DNA of 64,000 nt from Portunus trituberculatus (lineage: Eukaryota; Arthropoda; Malacostraca; Decapoda; Portunidae): the NCBI RefSeq assembly GCF_017591435.1, contig NC_059289.1, positions 19,859,344 to 19,923,343 of the forward strand, read 5' to 3'. The notes beneath the pieces were generated by a model. That model was not told the origin of the DNA, did not search any database, and saw only the letters and a list, made by a program, of their open reading frames with translations. Below are positions 48,609-61,372 of the stretch, piece after piece. Position numbers and translations under genes: made by a program. Position 1 is the first letter of the stretch. Every line of letters begins with the position of its first letter.

Positions 48609-50627
48609 TCAGAATCCCCAACAGACCGATCTAGCCAAGGCCGGAATAGAAAATTCTGACTGAGAATCATCACCTGGAACTTGATTCCTAGCCAGAAAGT
48701 CCGAGGCTAAAGAGAAAGTCATCGAAGACCAACCCCTAGAGTGACGAACCTCAGCTGAAAGTCCATGGAGTTCGCTAACCCGACGAGCAGAGGCCAAAGC
48801 TAAGAGAAATGAAGCTTTCAGTGTTACATCCTGCAATGAAGCTAAACGAAGGGGCTCATAGGGGGCCTTCGTTAAAGAATTCAAAACTAAAGATAAATCC
48901 CACGCAGGAATGCGTGGCGAGCGGGGAGGAGCCGACTTGGGAAATTCCCGAAACAAATCTGACAAATTTAGAGAGATATTTAGGCCTGCCCGTCGGAATA
49001 TGAGGGCCAGAGCAGAGCGGCATCCCCTAATAGACGGTAAGGATAAATGCTTTGTGCCCCAAAGGAAAAGAAAAAAGTCCGCCAAGTCTATCACAGAGGC
49101 CGAGAGAGGATGACAGCCCCTCGACTCACACCAACGACAGTAGATAGCCCATTTCGCCTGGTACACCCTGGCCGAAGATTGTCTGACTGGCAAGGCCATG
49201 ATCCCTGCAGCTTCTCGCGAAAAGCCTCTCTTTCGGAAGAGACGCTGGAGAGTCTCCACGCGTGAAGATGAAGTGTTGGTGGAGATTTGTGAAAAAGGTG
49301 TCGATGAGGCTGACGTAACAGCGAGTCCCACTGAGGCAACACTCTCGGGTGATCTACTAATAGACTCAGCAGCAGAGGGAACCAGTCTGCCTGAGGCCAC
49401 CGAGGCAATTAGAGACACGGACTCCGAGGTCTCTCTGATCCGAACCAGAACCGCCGAATCAGGGAGAAGGGGGGAAAGGCGTACAGATCCAAGCCCTCCC
49501 AGGGGAAGGCAAACGCGTCCTGTTTCCAAGCGTTCGGGTCCGGAAGTGGAGACACATACAGTGGCAGCTGGTGATTTAAAGCCGTAGCAAACAGGTCCAT
49601 TTGAGGTGCACCCCACGCCTGGAAGACCCATTTGCTCACGACTGGGTGTAGGGTCCATTCCGACCCCACACTCGGGGCTGAGGACATCTGCCACCACGTT
49701 GCGCCGTCCTGACACGAACTTGGGGCAAAGCAATACCCGATTGTCCGAGTCTCTCTCTGTCAGAATAGACAGAGACTCGGACCGAGTGCCCCCTGAGTTT
49801 CGTAGGTAAGCCACCACCGTAGTATTGTCCGACATAAGATTCACTACTGTGCCCGACAAGTCCCGCTGCAAGGCCTGAAGGGCCCGGAAGACAGCCAACA
49901 TCTCCAGGTGATTGATGTGAAGGCTCTTCTGTAGAGACCAGAGACCTGAGACAAGGGACTCCCTCACATGAGCACCCCACCCATGCAGAGAGGCATCGCA
50001 AAACAGAGTCATCTCTGGAGGTGGCATCACAAAGGGGGCTCCTTGGAGAAGATGAGCTGGCTCCATCCACCAGAAGAGGTCTGCAAGGCATTGGTGAGAT
50101 GGAGGAACCTGCCACCAGGGTGGGTCTGAAGCTGCTCTCCAGTGTCTCTTCAGGCACCACTGAAGGGACCGGGAACAAAGGCGGCCACCTGGAACCAGCC
50201 TCTCTAGGGATGCCAGGTGACCCAAGAGTGACCTCCACAGTAACACTGGGGGAGCTTTGTTCTCAAGTAAACTCCGCGCCACAGACTGAAACCAGCTGAT
50301 CCACTCTGGGGAAGGAAAACTCCGAGCCCTCATGGAGTCCAGTACCATGCCCAGGTACTGCTTCCTTTGGCTGGGCACCAGGTCTGACTTGGATAGATTG
50401 ACCTGAATACCCAGTCGATCGCACAAATGGGAAATAGCTTGGATGGCACTCATGCACTCCTGTCGAGACGAACCTGTGATCAGCCAGTCGTCCAGATAGC
50501 GGAGGAGAAAAATCCCATGTTGATGCGCCCATGAGGACATTGGAGCCATGATTTTGGTAAAAACCTGAGGAGTGGTGGAATGGCCAAAACACAGAACCCT
50601 GAATTGGAAGACTGTCCCGCCAAACAA
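48609..50627 (-). pseudogene. DIRS RT C-terminus, RNase H and tyrosine recombinase N-terminus
   Basis: A 672-codon frame. RT motif B/C region TTPQVFTKIMAPM and LRYLDDWLITG (YLDD). RNase H: LFCDASLHGWGAHV, HINHLEMLAVFRALQ, NLMSDNTTVVAYLRNSGG. In the middle the coding register switches (49687-49409 holds QMDLFATALNHQLPLYVSP, typical of the RH-YR linker), showing two compensating frameshifts. The tail is a tyrosine recombinase: core-binding segment RVYQAKWAIYCRWCESRG, then LLALASARRVSELHGL with the first catalytic Arg. Confidence 0.9.
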
Positions 50628-51093
50628 ACCGCAGGAACTTGCGAGAACGAGAATGTATTGGGATTTGGAAATATGCGTCTCGTAGATCTAGAGAGACCAT
50701 CCAATCCCCCACTTTCATGGATTCCAACACTGAAGCCACTGTCTCCATTCGAAATGGGCTGACTCTTAAAAACTTGTTCAGAGCCGAAAGATCGAACACC
50801 GGTCTCCAACCCCCTGTTACTTTTAGAACCAGGAACAGGCGTGCATAAAAGCCTTCCAGCTTGTCCACCACTGGCTTTATGGCCCCTTTGTCCAACATAT
50901 CCTGAACCTCTAGGTCTAGGGCCGTATGACGAACGGACCCCTCTACATAGGTGGTAAACTCTATGGGCCTGAAAGCCAATGGAGGGGTACGAAGAAAAGG
51001 GAGTACATACCCATAACGCAGGGTCTTCACTACCCACTCCCCTGCCCCTACCTCCATCCACACTCTCCAGTGACGCTGCAGGCAAGCACCCAA
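50263..51093 (-). pseudogene. DIRS reverse transcriptase, N-terminal part
   Basis: Encodes the fingers and palm entry of a DIRS RT: DMLDKGAIKPVVDKLEGFYA, LVLKVTGGWRPVFDLSALNK, FRMETVASVLESMKVGDWM and SLDLRDAYFQIPIH (motif A aspartate), then KFLRFVWRD. After this the frame slips near 50625, and the true continuation is in the 50627-48609 frame (TVFQFRVLCFGHST). Confidence 0.88.
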
Positions 51094-51420
51094 AGGAACC
51101 GGAGAGCCAGAGTTTTCCCTAGCGCGACCTGCCTCGGCTTCGGGAGCCTCTGGTGTAAGCCCCCCCAGGCGTGAAAGGACCCCCCTGTGGGAAAGGATCT
51201 GGTAACAGGAGCTGATGGAAAGGGTCTAAGAAGGGACCTTCTCCTCACCTGCCCTCTACTCTGTTTCCACGGGGTGTCCTGGCTGATCCCCTAACTGAAG
51301 AGATCAAGCTTCTAACCAGAGAAGAGATAGCATGCTGTTGGGAAGCCAAGTGTTCCGTGTTTTGCACCTTGGCCACCACAGACGGGTCAAAGAGAAAATC
51401 AGAAAAGGAGAAGACATAAG

Positions 51421-52517
51421 CTAGTGTTTATCCGCATCAGAAAAGGAACCAGGCAAGGCATCCACAGTTGCCTTTCTCCGTAACATATGGAGCCGACAAC
51501 GTAGTTCTTCTGCAGGGCGAAGAAAATCTCTGTTGGCCCTGGCCAGAGAGGATAAAAAGGCCAACACTTCCTGCTGTGTGCCTGAAGGGTCTCCAGCCCA
51601 AGTGGCCAACGCCTGGTCTATCCAAGAGGCGATGTCGGTCATGGAACCACACACTGATTCCATCTGAGCTAAGACACGGGTAGAAACTGATATCATCTGG
51701 TTTCCCCCTGTCTAAGACCACCCAACTCCTTATTAACCAGAGGAGGGACCTGAGAGGCCCCTTCGGGTAAATAAATTTCACAAGCACCCTTCTTCCAAAT
51801 TCTGGATAACTGGAAAGGAAATATATTAAGTCTAGGGTCTTTCAGAGCCTTACCTTGAGCTTCCTCTTGTATAGCCTGGGCCAAAAGAGATCGAGGGATA
51901 GCCAAGGAGGGACGGCGAGTCTCAACTGATCCTTGAGCTCGCTCAACCCCCGTGAGAATCGAAGAGGAAGGAGCTTCAGGAGTTGGAAGCTGGTGAGAAC
52001 TATTCACTCTATCTATAAGTTGTAGAAAAGGAGGATCACTCACCTGAGGAGTAGACACCTCCTCCTCATCTTCCTCATCTGCCTCATAAGTGGACTGGGG
52101 ATGTTCAATCAGTCTGGAAGCTGAGGATCCTGGAACCAGATTGCTGCTACCAGGAACAGCAATAAAATGGCTCACCTCATCAGACATCTCTTGGGAAAGT
52201 GAATGGTACCCCTGAGAAACACCATTGCAAGGGAGGGTATGGTGAGTAGTTCTGGTAGATGAGGCCAAACTAACCTCAACAGTCTGGCCATGAGGTTGGT
52301 TGGTCTGCAGACCCACCTTAGGAATGGCACCAGCGCGCAAATCCTGTGTGGGAAGATAAGCGTTAGTCAACCCAGCTCTTGAAGGGCCAGGGATGGGTTC
52401 AATTGAATTTCCATTATAAGAACCTTGGTTGACTTCTCTGGGGAGGGACAAAAACTGGCTGTCCCGCCTTAGGGCATGGTGACAGCTGTCCCTCCCACCA
52501 CTACCATCACCCTCCAT
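51421..52517 (-). pseudogene. DIRS Gag-like ORF
   Basis: Frame 52517-51693 (274 codons) is polar, Ser/Pro/Glu-rich and ends near LPEGASQVPPLVNKELGG. Frame 51696-51421 continues with a helical segment (IASWIDQALATWAGDP, LRCRLHMLRRKATVDAL). The position ahead of RT and the composition fit a DIRS Gag-like protein; no zinc knuckle seen. A frameshift separates the parts. The ATG at 52517 lies at the truncation point and may not be the original start. Confidence 0.65.
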
Positions 52518-52518
52518 G

Positions 52519-53626
<1,108 letters not shown>

Positions 53627-53693
<67 letters not shown>
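53627..53693. repeat. (TA)n array
   Basis: About 65 bp TA at the left edge of palindromic element K copy 3. Confidence 0.97.
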
Positions 53694-53696
<3 letters not shown>

Positions 53697-55697
53697 GTAA
53701 CTCGATTTACGTGATAGATGCGTTCCAAGAGGCATCGCTTATATCAAAATTTGCGTAAAACAAACATGTAATTCTCATAAGAAACAATAGATAATAGGAG
53801 GGGATGCGGGATGTGGTCCAAAAGAATTAGTACAATATACTGTATTTATTTGGCTAAATTAACATGCTTTTATTATTTACCATTCTAAATACTAGAAGTG
53901 TATTTAAAGTAAAGGGAAAAGCAAGAAATAATAAGAGAAAGCAAAAATTAATAAGAGAAAACAACAAAACAAAGAATACGTAAACACAACACTCACTGTG
54001 TCACTGCCTTCACCACTTTATCAAAAATCCACTTATCAAAAATAACCCCACATGCAGAAGAAAATGAAGGACGTTTTGGGGCCATCTTGGTGAATTATAG
54101 GCAGATTGAAGAGATTCCGTCTGTACTCAGTGCTGGCAGACTGCAAATGAGGCACGAGAAGAGCAGGAGCTGGATCCAAGAAGCTTTAACAACGTCAGGG
54201 CAACCTCCTGCCGTGAAATGGCATCCATGAATGCTTGGAGGGATGGTAATGAGGTTGTTGTCAGGCTGCTCTCAGGTTGCTGGGAACACCGTTTCTGGAG
54301 GTGGTGTTACTGTCTCATATATGTATTTACAGTATGTTCACAAAACATTTCTATTAGCTTTTTACAAACCTTGCCTCCAAGAAAGGATTGTTTTGTAATG
54401 CATAAAGTGAAATCTTACATGGAATATTAAAAAATAAAGCAGAGATGAGATCGCCCACAGACAAGGCGGAGACTCGTGATGACTCGGCTGCTTCTTCTTC
54501 TTCTTGTGACCCTTTTAGCTTGCGTTTTGCTTTCACCACTATATTTATGTTTCCACTCCTCTATTGCCTGCTATAATGGATATCATATCTTAATATTCAT
54601 ATACGCTCACGCCATGAGGATAAGCTCGACTCTGTGCCATTGAGTGATAGTGAATTACAAATGAAATACCGCAGTATTTCATTTGTAATTCATTAGTAAT
54701 TCACTATCAATCAGTGCCATGGAGTCGAGGTTATCCTCATGGCATGAGCGTATATGAATACTAAGATATGATATCCATTATAGCAGGCAATAGAGGAGTG
54801 GAAACATAAATATCATGGTGAAAGCAATATGCAAGCTAAAAGGGTCACAAGAAGAAGAAGAAGCGGCCGAGTTGCCTCGAGTCTCCACCTCGTCTGTGGC
54901 CGATCTCATCTCTGCTTTATTTTTTGGTATTCCATGTCAGATTTCACTTTATGCATTACAAAACAATCCTTTCTTGAGGGCAAGGTTTGCAAAAAGCTAA
55001 TAGAAATGTTGTCTTGTGAACATAAATGCATATGTAAGACAGTAACACCACCTCGAGAGGTGGTGTTCCCAGCAACCTGAGAGCAGCCTGATAGCAACCT
55101 CGTTACCGTCCCTCCAAGCGTTCATGGATGCCATTTCGTGGCAGGAGGTTGCTCTGACGTTAAAGTTTCTTGGATCCAGCTCCTGCTCTTCTCGTGCCTC
55201 ATTTGCATTCTGCCAGCACTGAGTACAGACGGAATTTCTTCAATCTGCCTATAATTCACCAAGATGGCCCCAAAACGTCTTTCATCTTCTTCTGCATGTG
55301 GGATTATTTTTGATAAGTGTATTTTTTTATAAAGTGGTAAAGCTCAGAGGAAGATGGTGACTGACTGTGGTGTGAGTGGTGAAGGCAGTAACACAATGAG
55401 TGTTTTGTTTACATATTCTTTATTTTGTTTTCTCTTATTAATTTTTGCTTTCTCTTATTATTTCTTGCTTTTCCGTTTACTTTAGATACACTTCTAGTAT
55501 TTAGAATGGTAAATAATAAAAACATGTTAATTTAGCCAAATAAATAGAGTATATTGTACAAATTCTTTTTGGACCACATCCCGCATCCCCCCTATTATCT
55601 ATTGTTTCTTATGAGAATTGCATGTTTGTTTTATGTGAATTTTGATACACGCGATGCTTCTTGGAACGCACCTATCGCGTAAATTGAGAGTTACCCG
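53694..55697. mobile_element. TIR element family K, copy 3: 2-kb palindrome
   Basis: Ends CAGGTAACTCGATTTACG and TTGAGAGTTACCCG. The whole element is one inverted repeat with arms of about 1 kb meeting at about 54680 (AAATACCGCAGTATTTCATT). Each arm has the 61-codon MVKA...EEEE frame (54539-54354 minus, 54815-55000 plus) and ATGGCCCCAAAACG (55264 plus, about 54085 minus). No transposase. TA at the left edge; GTA follows the right edge. Confidence 0.87.
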
Positions 55698-56730
55698 TAC
55701 CAACTGGCCAAGATGAGCTGCTCTGTTGTATATGAGTGGACAAAGCTGTTTGAAGTATTTTTCATAGAGAAATAAAGACCCAAAATAACAACGACTTACT
55801 GGGGGTGAAGGGGCTGCCATGTTTGATTACAGTTGACAAATGTGACAAAGGCGGTAGCGAGCTTGTGTGTGACGACAAGTGTCGACAAAAGTTGACAGTC
55901 TTAAGAAAGTTGACGGAAAAGTACTAGTGTGACGCCGCCTTTACTGTTGTGTGTACATCTCGCCACCCCTTGTACTGCTTATGTACCATTTTTGTTCCAG
56001 ATTATACATTTAATGTGCTTTCATTCATTGTTTTCTTACCCATTTGGGTTATGTACATGTTTTTTCTCAATTTATAAGGGGTTGGGAGAGGAAATTTTGC
56101 GTATCCGGATATTTTGCATATCTGCCAGGGCATTGGCTGCTATAATCCGGATACACAGGCAATTACTGTATTTCAGACTGACTCCAGTTCAGTTCTTTGA
56201 AGCTCTATCATTCATTGAACAAGATATTAAAAAGCAAGACATCAACTACAGGAAACCTATGAATTCACAGTGAAGGACAGTGAGTGAGTGAGGGAGAGTT
56301 GAGGAGTCAGGTCACTGTAGTCAGAAAAAGATGTGGGCCTTTGGAGACGAGAGCACAAAGGCAGGAGTCCCAAGGGGGGGCTTGAATCATTGATGCTATG
56401 GCCGGAAAAATCGCTTGCTCGGTGATCTTAGAAATGGTGCGAGCAGTGTGGCGGGTATGTGCCCCACAGCTTTGCATCTGGCGTGAACACACCTATTAAA
56501 AATACACTGAGGCGATTATAAGCCACATAGTTTTGCACCGTGTGCATGGCATGTCTCGCCTCCAGTATGAGACAGCCTTCATTCACAATTCTAGAAGCTA
56601 TATAGATAGTTTGCTGTGTGTCATAGCCCACTAACAGTCTACCTTTGAAAGCAACAAGGTAATGTACCAAAAAAAATTGTTTTTCTAAGGATAATTTTTT
56701 TTTACCAAAGTATATTATTCTTTTTTACAG
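55698..56730. other. Intron E-F end, with DNA-element end fragments
   Basis: No host coding. 55750-55945 read on the minus strand (AGTAAAGGCGGCGTCACACT, then ATGGCAGCCCCTTCACC) looks like the 5' end of a Harbinger- or hAT-like element. GATACACAGGCAATTACTG followed by TA near 56168 resembles a Tigger-type end. The polypyrimidine tract TTCTTTTTTACAG is the exon F acceptor. Confidence 0.45.
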
Positions 56731-56886
56731 ATCCATGGCAGTTCCTCCTTAAAGATCGTGAAGCTGAAGAAAAGTATGGGTTTTGTTTAGAGGATACCAT
56801 TAAATCTGCATCCAACTTCTTGCTGTTTGAGGGTTTGTCTATCTATGCCACACCATCAGTGCAGCCACCACCATGCCAAATGAGAG
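56731..56886 (+). CDS. MDC1: MDC1-like gene, exon F (end of BRCT repeat 1 and inter-BRCT linker)
   Basis: A 156-nt exon (acceptor TTTTTTACAG, donor GAGAG|GTAACA), phase 1 in and out. It encodes DPWQFLLKDREAEEKYGFCL, EDTIKSASNFLLFEGLSIYA and TPSVQPPPCQMR. Vertebrate MDC1 has the same order here: a D-x-E-x-E-K-x-FGF-L block, then LLEGYxIYVTPGVQPPPxQM, linking BRCT1 to BRCT2. This exon is the most diagnostic evidence that the gene is MDC1 rather than another BRCT protein such as PTIP. The phospho-H2AX-binding second BRCT should start in the next exon (phase 1), which was not found in the window. Confidence 0.95.
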
Positions 56887-57388
56887 GTAACAGATGTCCT
56901 TTATTTTATGACTACAACCAGACTGAGCTACGTCTCTTTCTCCATCAAAAGAATAGTCCCAGACCTCGAGTGTTATATGATCAGTAGCTTAGTGGGAGTC
57001 CTGAGATATGTGAGATAGAAATCCAGTATGCATTTCCATCTATATCAATTAAATTTATTCCTAACTCACATTTTCCAGTTTATTGAATATAGGTTGCTCT
57101 CTGTTATGTGATATAGCATAGTAAAGATAGTTTTTGATGTGTACTGAGTAGAAATAGACTAATAAATGACTGGAGAAAGAAAGAAAGATTCTATAAAGGA
57201 TCACATTTCTCTTATTTGTTTATTTATTTTATATACTTTTTATTTATTTTATTGTTTAAGATTTAGCATTTGCATTTTGTTATTTATTTATTTTTCTCAT
57301 TTCAAAAAGGATTATTGGAACAGTGTTTTGTTGCTTTTAATGTTATCATATGCAAATATTATTATCATTTATGGTCAGATTGAAGCTA
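56887..57388. other. Intron, no gene seen
   Basis: AT-rich; no BRCT2 exon recognised. Confidence 0.6.
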
Positions 57389-57637
57389 CAGTCTGTGCAA
57401 AAAGTCATTGTGTCTAGGGAGCTGCACTGTGACTTTACAAGTTGACTGTATTTCTTTTGTTGCAACAAAGCCAATGTCTGACAGTGAGGTACACTCCTCT
57501 CCACCCTCACGCTGCTGAGAGACGCTGCTCAGGCCACTCTCAGTTGTCCTAGGAAGAAGATGTTTGGTACTGCCTTGTTTACTTTTTCCTGCTTTCCACT
57601 CTAATATTGCACTTCTTTTCTTATGCATCACAGCTTA

Positions 57638-58780
57638 ATAGACATGGGTGGAAAGCGCACTGACGAGAAAACTATTCAAGCTATCATTGATCTCCATAAA
57701 GCAGGTATTAGCAACAAAGAAGTCTGCATTCAAAAAGGCCTGAAACTCTGTACTGTGCAGGAGCTCATACTAAAATTCAATGCTGGTGGGGGCAAAAATT
57801 TACCACTCCCACAAAAGCCACTTGGTAGGCCACATAACGTACCTGAGAGGACAGGAACACTTCTCAGGAGGCAGCTAGAGGTCAATCCCAGAATTACAAG
57901 ACTCCAAATTAAGGAAGGGAATCCTGATGTATTAGCTGGTGTCTTTCTCCATACTGTCCATGATACGTTGCGGCGTGACCTTGGGTACTGCAGTTACCGG
58001 GCAAAGAAAAAAAAACACTTATAAATGACTCACAGAGAAAGAAAAGGATCCAGTTTGCAAAGAAATATCAAGGACCTTAGAGAAATGGTGTACAGCACTG
58101 TGGTCTGATGAGAGAGAGCACTTTCTGTGCTAGTGGTACAGCATCTAACAGAGTGTACAGGTGCCCAGGCTATGATCCTGATGATACCCCACTACACTCA
58201 AAAAAACACCAAACACCCTCAGAGATTAATGGTTTGGGGATGTTTTGGTTTCATTGGTCTTGGTGATCTTGTTTTGTTTCCTAAAAACACTATTATTACT
58301 AAAGAAATTATCTTGAGTCATCATTTGAGAAAACCAAAGGTGAAATTTTCCAACAGGATGGGGCACCAGCTCATACTGCTAAAATTGTCAAAGAATGGCT
58401 AGATAATTGTGAAATTAACACTATAAAAGACTGACCTGGCAATTCACCAGATATTTCTCCAATAGAGAATTTATAGGAGGCGGTGGCATAGTGGATAAGG
58501 TGGTGAGCGTGGGATCGGGCAGACGTCCACGCGTAGGTTCGAATCCCACCACGTACAGCATTAAAACACTTTGCCATTTGTTGAGTGGTTTAAAGTTACC
58601 TACATATCACCATGATACCCAGGTTCTAGGTGGTTACACTCAAGATGAGCTTGAGCGGTGATATGGGCCCTAATATGGGTACCACTATAAATAAAATTGC
58701 CTGCGCCACTAATGGGCGGAAGCTGAACAGCGCTTCCTATACACTCTTCAAGTGTGCCTACTGGCGCTATAGGCCTTACC

Positions 58781-58821
<41 letters not shown>

Positions 58822-58988
58822 GAGGCCAAATTACAAGGCCGTGACACCTTCACACTCTCCAAGCTGAAAAAAGAGCTTCACAATTGTTGGGCAGACTTCA
58901 AGCCTGAAACATTTAAAAATTTAGCTGATATAGTCCCAAAATGTCTCAAAGGGGTGGTTAAGAAAAAAGGAAATGCAGCAAAATACTG
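57638..58988 (+). pseudogene. Tc1-like transposase, broken
   Basis: Frame 57623-58024 encodes the paired helix-turn-helix DNA-binding domain (KRTDEKTIQAIIDLHKAGIS, KPLGRPHNVPERT, LRRDLGYCSYRAKKKK). The catalytic domain is in pieces: IFQQDGAPAHTAKIVKEWLD near 58350 (second Asp of DDE) and NSPDISPIENL near 58445 (the Glu). The SINE interrupts immediately after IENL, and the C-terminus resumes at 58820 (EAKLQGRDTFTLSKL ... GVVKKKGNAAKY). Several stops before the SINE show it was already decaying. Confidence 0.87.
58476..58818 (+). mobile_element. tRNA-derived SINE, copy 2
   Basis: Box A-like GGCATAGTGGATAAGG, box B GGTTCGAATCCCACC, a body matching copy 1 and a poly(A) tail of about 36 bp (58783-58818). 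The long pure A tail and high identity suggest a recent insertion. Confidence 0.93.
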
Positions 58989-59085
58989 AGTATTTGGTAG
59001 AGTTAGAATTTGTATGTTTTTTGGGGGATCTGGCGTGAAATGTGTAGCGAAAAACTATTGGCGCGGTAACTTTTCGCACAGACTG

Positions 59086-59223
59086 TGATGTTTGTATAAA
59101 AAATCATAGTTCATCATAGAATTTTAATTCTAATTACATAAAGTATACTGAAACCTCCATAAATCACCATATGTATGCAAGGCAAAGAGATATCCAACTA
59201 AAAACTCCAGCAAGGTAATTTCC

Positions 59224-59289
<66 letters not shown>

Positions 59290-60331
59290 AAGGAAAGAAT
59301 ACCAGAGACCGTTATGGTATGGCCCATCTTTTTGGGAAGTTGTTAGGAACAGACGTCAATCATGGACGAAGAATTCAGTATAGGTAAGAGGGGGGGGGTG
59401 TAGATGTGGAATGTTAGTTAGATGCAGAATGGTGTAGAGTGAATAATGAAAAATATTGCTAAAAGATTTAGAATTTCTAATAAGAACAAGAAATTAGCTG
59501 GTTGAGGTGACCCAAGTTCTGGTTTGTAAGATGTCTTGGTCACCAGCACTGAGGTAGAGACATGATAACTCAATAAAAATATGCATGAAAACAATAAATA
59601 CTGTAAGTTGAATAGGTTGGCAGTTTTGATATTACTTTTGAAAGGAGGTGGTAGACACCTGCCAATGCAATAATTTACTCCCAGCAAGGTCTAATAGCAC
59701 TTGTTCTAATCTGAACCAGCTCATGGGATGCTGTGAAGTTACTATTAAAGCTAGTTGTTAACTTCCTGAATGTCTCCCTTTATGTGTCACAACCCAAGGG
59801 ATTAGTCACAACCTAGCCTCTAAAGACAACTCTCCTTCACACAAAATTACATGCACCTAATACATACACACACCCCTCACTTAGAATTTAAAAAATGGCA
59901 ACTCTGATATCAGCCTTGGAGTCCCCATCTGGGAAGGGGACCATAATTGGCCCCAGGTCGCACTTCTCTCTTGTTTCAACCATAAATGTCTTGATGTAAC
60001 GACCCCAAAACATCAGGGTTGTTCAGTGAAGCATTTTGAACCCCTTTTTGAAGTCAAATTATTATATAAAGTTATTTCTGCAGCTTGCCTTTATGAAGCA
60101 AATTCAATATAATATGTACTATAAATAACTGATAGTGATAGAGTTAATGAAAATGGAAAAACAATATTTATAATGATAATTAAGATCTTAAAGCAAGAAA
60201 AAGTATAATAATAATGATAAAAATAATAATAATAATAATAATAGTAGTAGTAATAGTAATAATAACAATAATGATTATTTATAATGATAATTAAGATCAT
60301 AATCAAAGTAAGAAAAAATGTAATAATAACA

Positions 60332-60367
<36 letters not shown>

Positions 60368-60754
60368 TTAATTGTAATAATAGTAAGAGTAATAACAGTA
60401 ATAAGATAATACAATATTTGATAGAAACTTCATTGTCATGAAACCCGAATGAAACAGTAAATGAATAATATATGATGTAAAAAATGTCAATAAAGCAAAT
60501 CACAGATAAACACACATAGGTACACACTTGCATACACATATAAATTCATATTTCATATACTAACACACAAATATGTACTAACAAATATATGTGGTTATGT
60601 GTATGCATGTTTACATATGTATAAGTATTATATCATGCATACCTACATACAAAACGTGTATATAAGTGGATCACAAAACCCATGGTTAATGTATGATGTT
60701 AAGTATTGGAATAGATAAACCCAGATACACAGATAGACACATAAATACATACAC
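59086..60754. other. Intron, no gene; (GA)n at 59226-59284, (AAT)n-rich at 60213-60405
   Basis: A GA tract of about 58 bp and an interrupted AAT/AGT array. Between them is unremarkable sequence. A possible donor-like GTAAGAG at 59383 has no recognisable exon before it. Confidence 0.65.
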
Positions 60755-61372
60755 ATGGACATGGACATGGATATGGATACAAGAGTACAAGCTCTGAAGG
60801 GTAAGTGGGGTAAAATCGTGGAGAAGCTTGACAGAGTTTTACAAGAGAATGACACATTTAGAAAGGAAATCTATCTTTTGACAAAGGAAAACCACGACCT
60901 GTTGAAAGAGAAAGTTGAAATGGAAAAGGAGAATCATCACCTAAAGAAACAATGTGATGAGTTGAAAGTGAAAATGATAGAATTGGAAAAAAATGAACGA
61001 AGGTGATGTAGGAGGTAAGAAGGAGTGTCTAAATTTAATTGATACTAGAATAAAGGAAGTGAAAAAGGAAAATGAGGAAGTTCAAGTGATCTTTAGGGAG
61101 ATAATGAAAAAGCAAGATGAGGAAAGAAAAATGATTGCACAGAGTGAGGTTCTTAAGGTGCTGTAACATAATGAAAATGTGGTAAAAGATATTGATGAAA
61201 AGAAAAAAATATATAATAATTGGTCTAGGAGAGGAAACAAATAGAAATTGGCAGGAAAGGAGGGAGAAGGAAAGTGACAAGGTTAAGAATTTATTGAACA
61301 AGATCTCAGAAGAAGATGGTTTGTTTGCTGAAGTGGAAGAGAGTGTGAGACTAGGGACAGACGAAGAAGGTA
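60755..61372 (+). pseudogene. Non-LTR ORF1 fragment (coiled coil)
   Basis: Frame 60755-61006 is a charged heptad-rich coiled coil (VEKLDRVLQENDTFRKEIYL, LTKENHDLLKEKVEMEKEN). The next frame (61192 on) gives NLLNKISEEDGLFAEVEE and SVRLGTDEEGK, paralleling the beta ORF1 segment EVEEVIKLGRFTEGG. It ends abruptly at about 61372, where a Jockey-like element begins on the opposite strand. A GGACAT repeat precedes the coil. Confidence 0.65.

Larger units (their letters stand above)
47553..52518 (-). mobile_element. DIRS-like tyrosine-recombinase retrotransposon, 5' truncated
   Basis: Minus-strand order is Gag-like ORF, RT, RNase H and tyrosine recombinase, the DIRS layout. The 3' side (47553-47950) has complementary terminal sequences: TAGGTAAAATCC...TTATTAATTATTGC at 47570-47622 is inverted at 47830-47885 and repeated directly near 47912-47935. 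The 5' terminal repeat is missing, replaced at about 52519 by a Tigger fragment. Inserted into alpha copy 5. Confidence 0.88.
57389..59085 (+). mobile_element. Tc1-like transposon, split by a SINE
   Basis: Inverted ends CAGTCTGTGCAAAAAGT and ACTTTTCGCACAGACTG with TA on the left (TG on the right, probably mutated). Encodes a degenerate Tc1 transposase on the plus strand. A tRNA-derived SINE is inserted at about 58476-58818. Confidence 0.88.

Noticed and set aside
48809..50299. Plus-strand frames over the DIRS element
   Set aside because: Shadows of the RT/RNase H/recombinase frame, with no recognisable domain.
59290..59390. Open stretch ending at a donor-like GTAAGAG as an extra host exon
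   Set aside because: The encoded sequence (GKNTRDRYGMAHLFGKLLG) has no BRCT features and directly follows a (GA)n tract.
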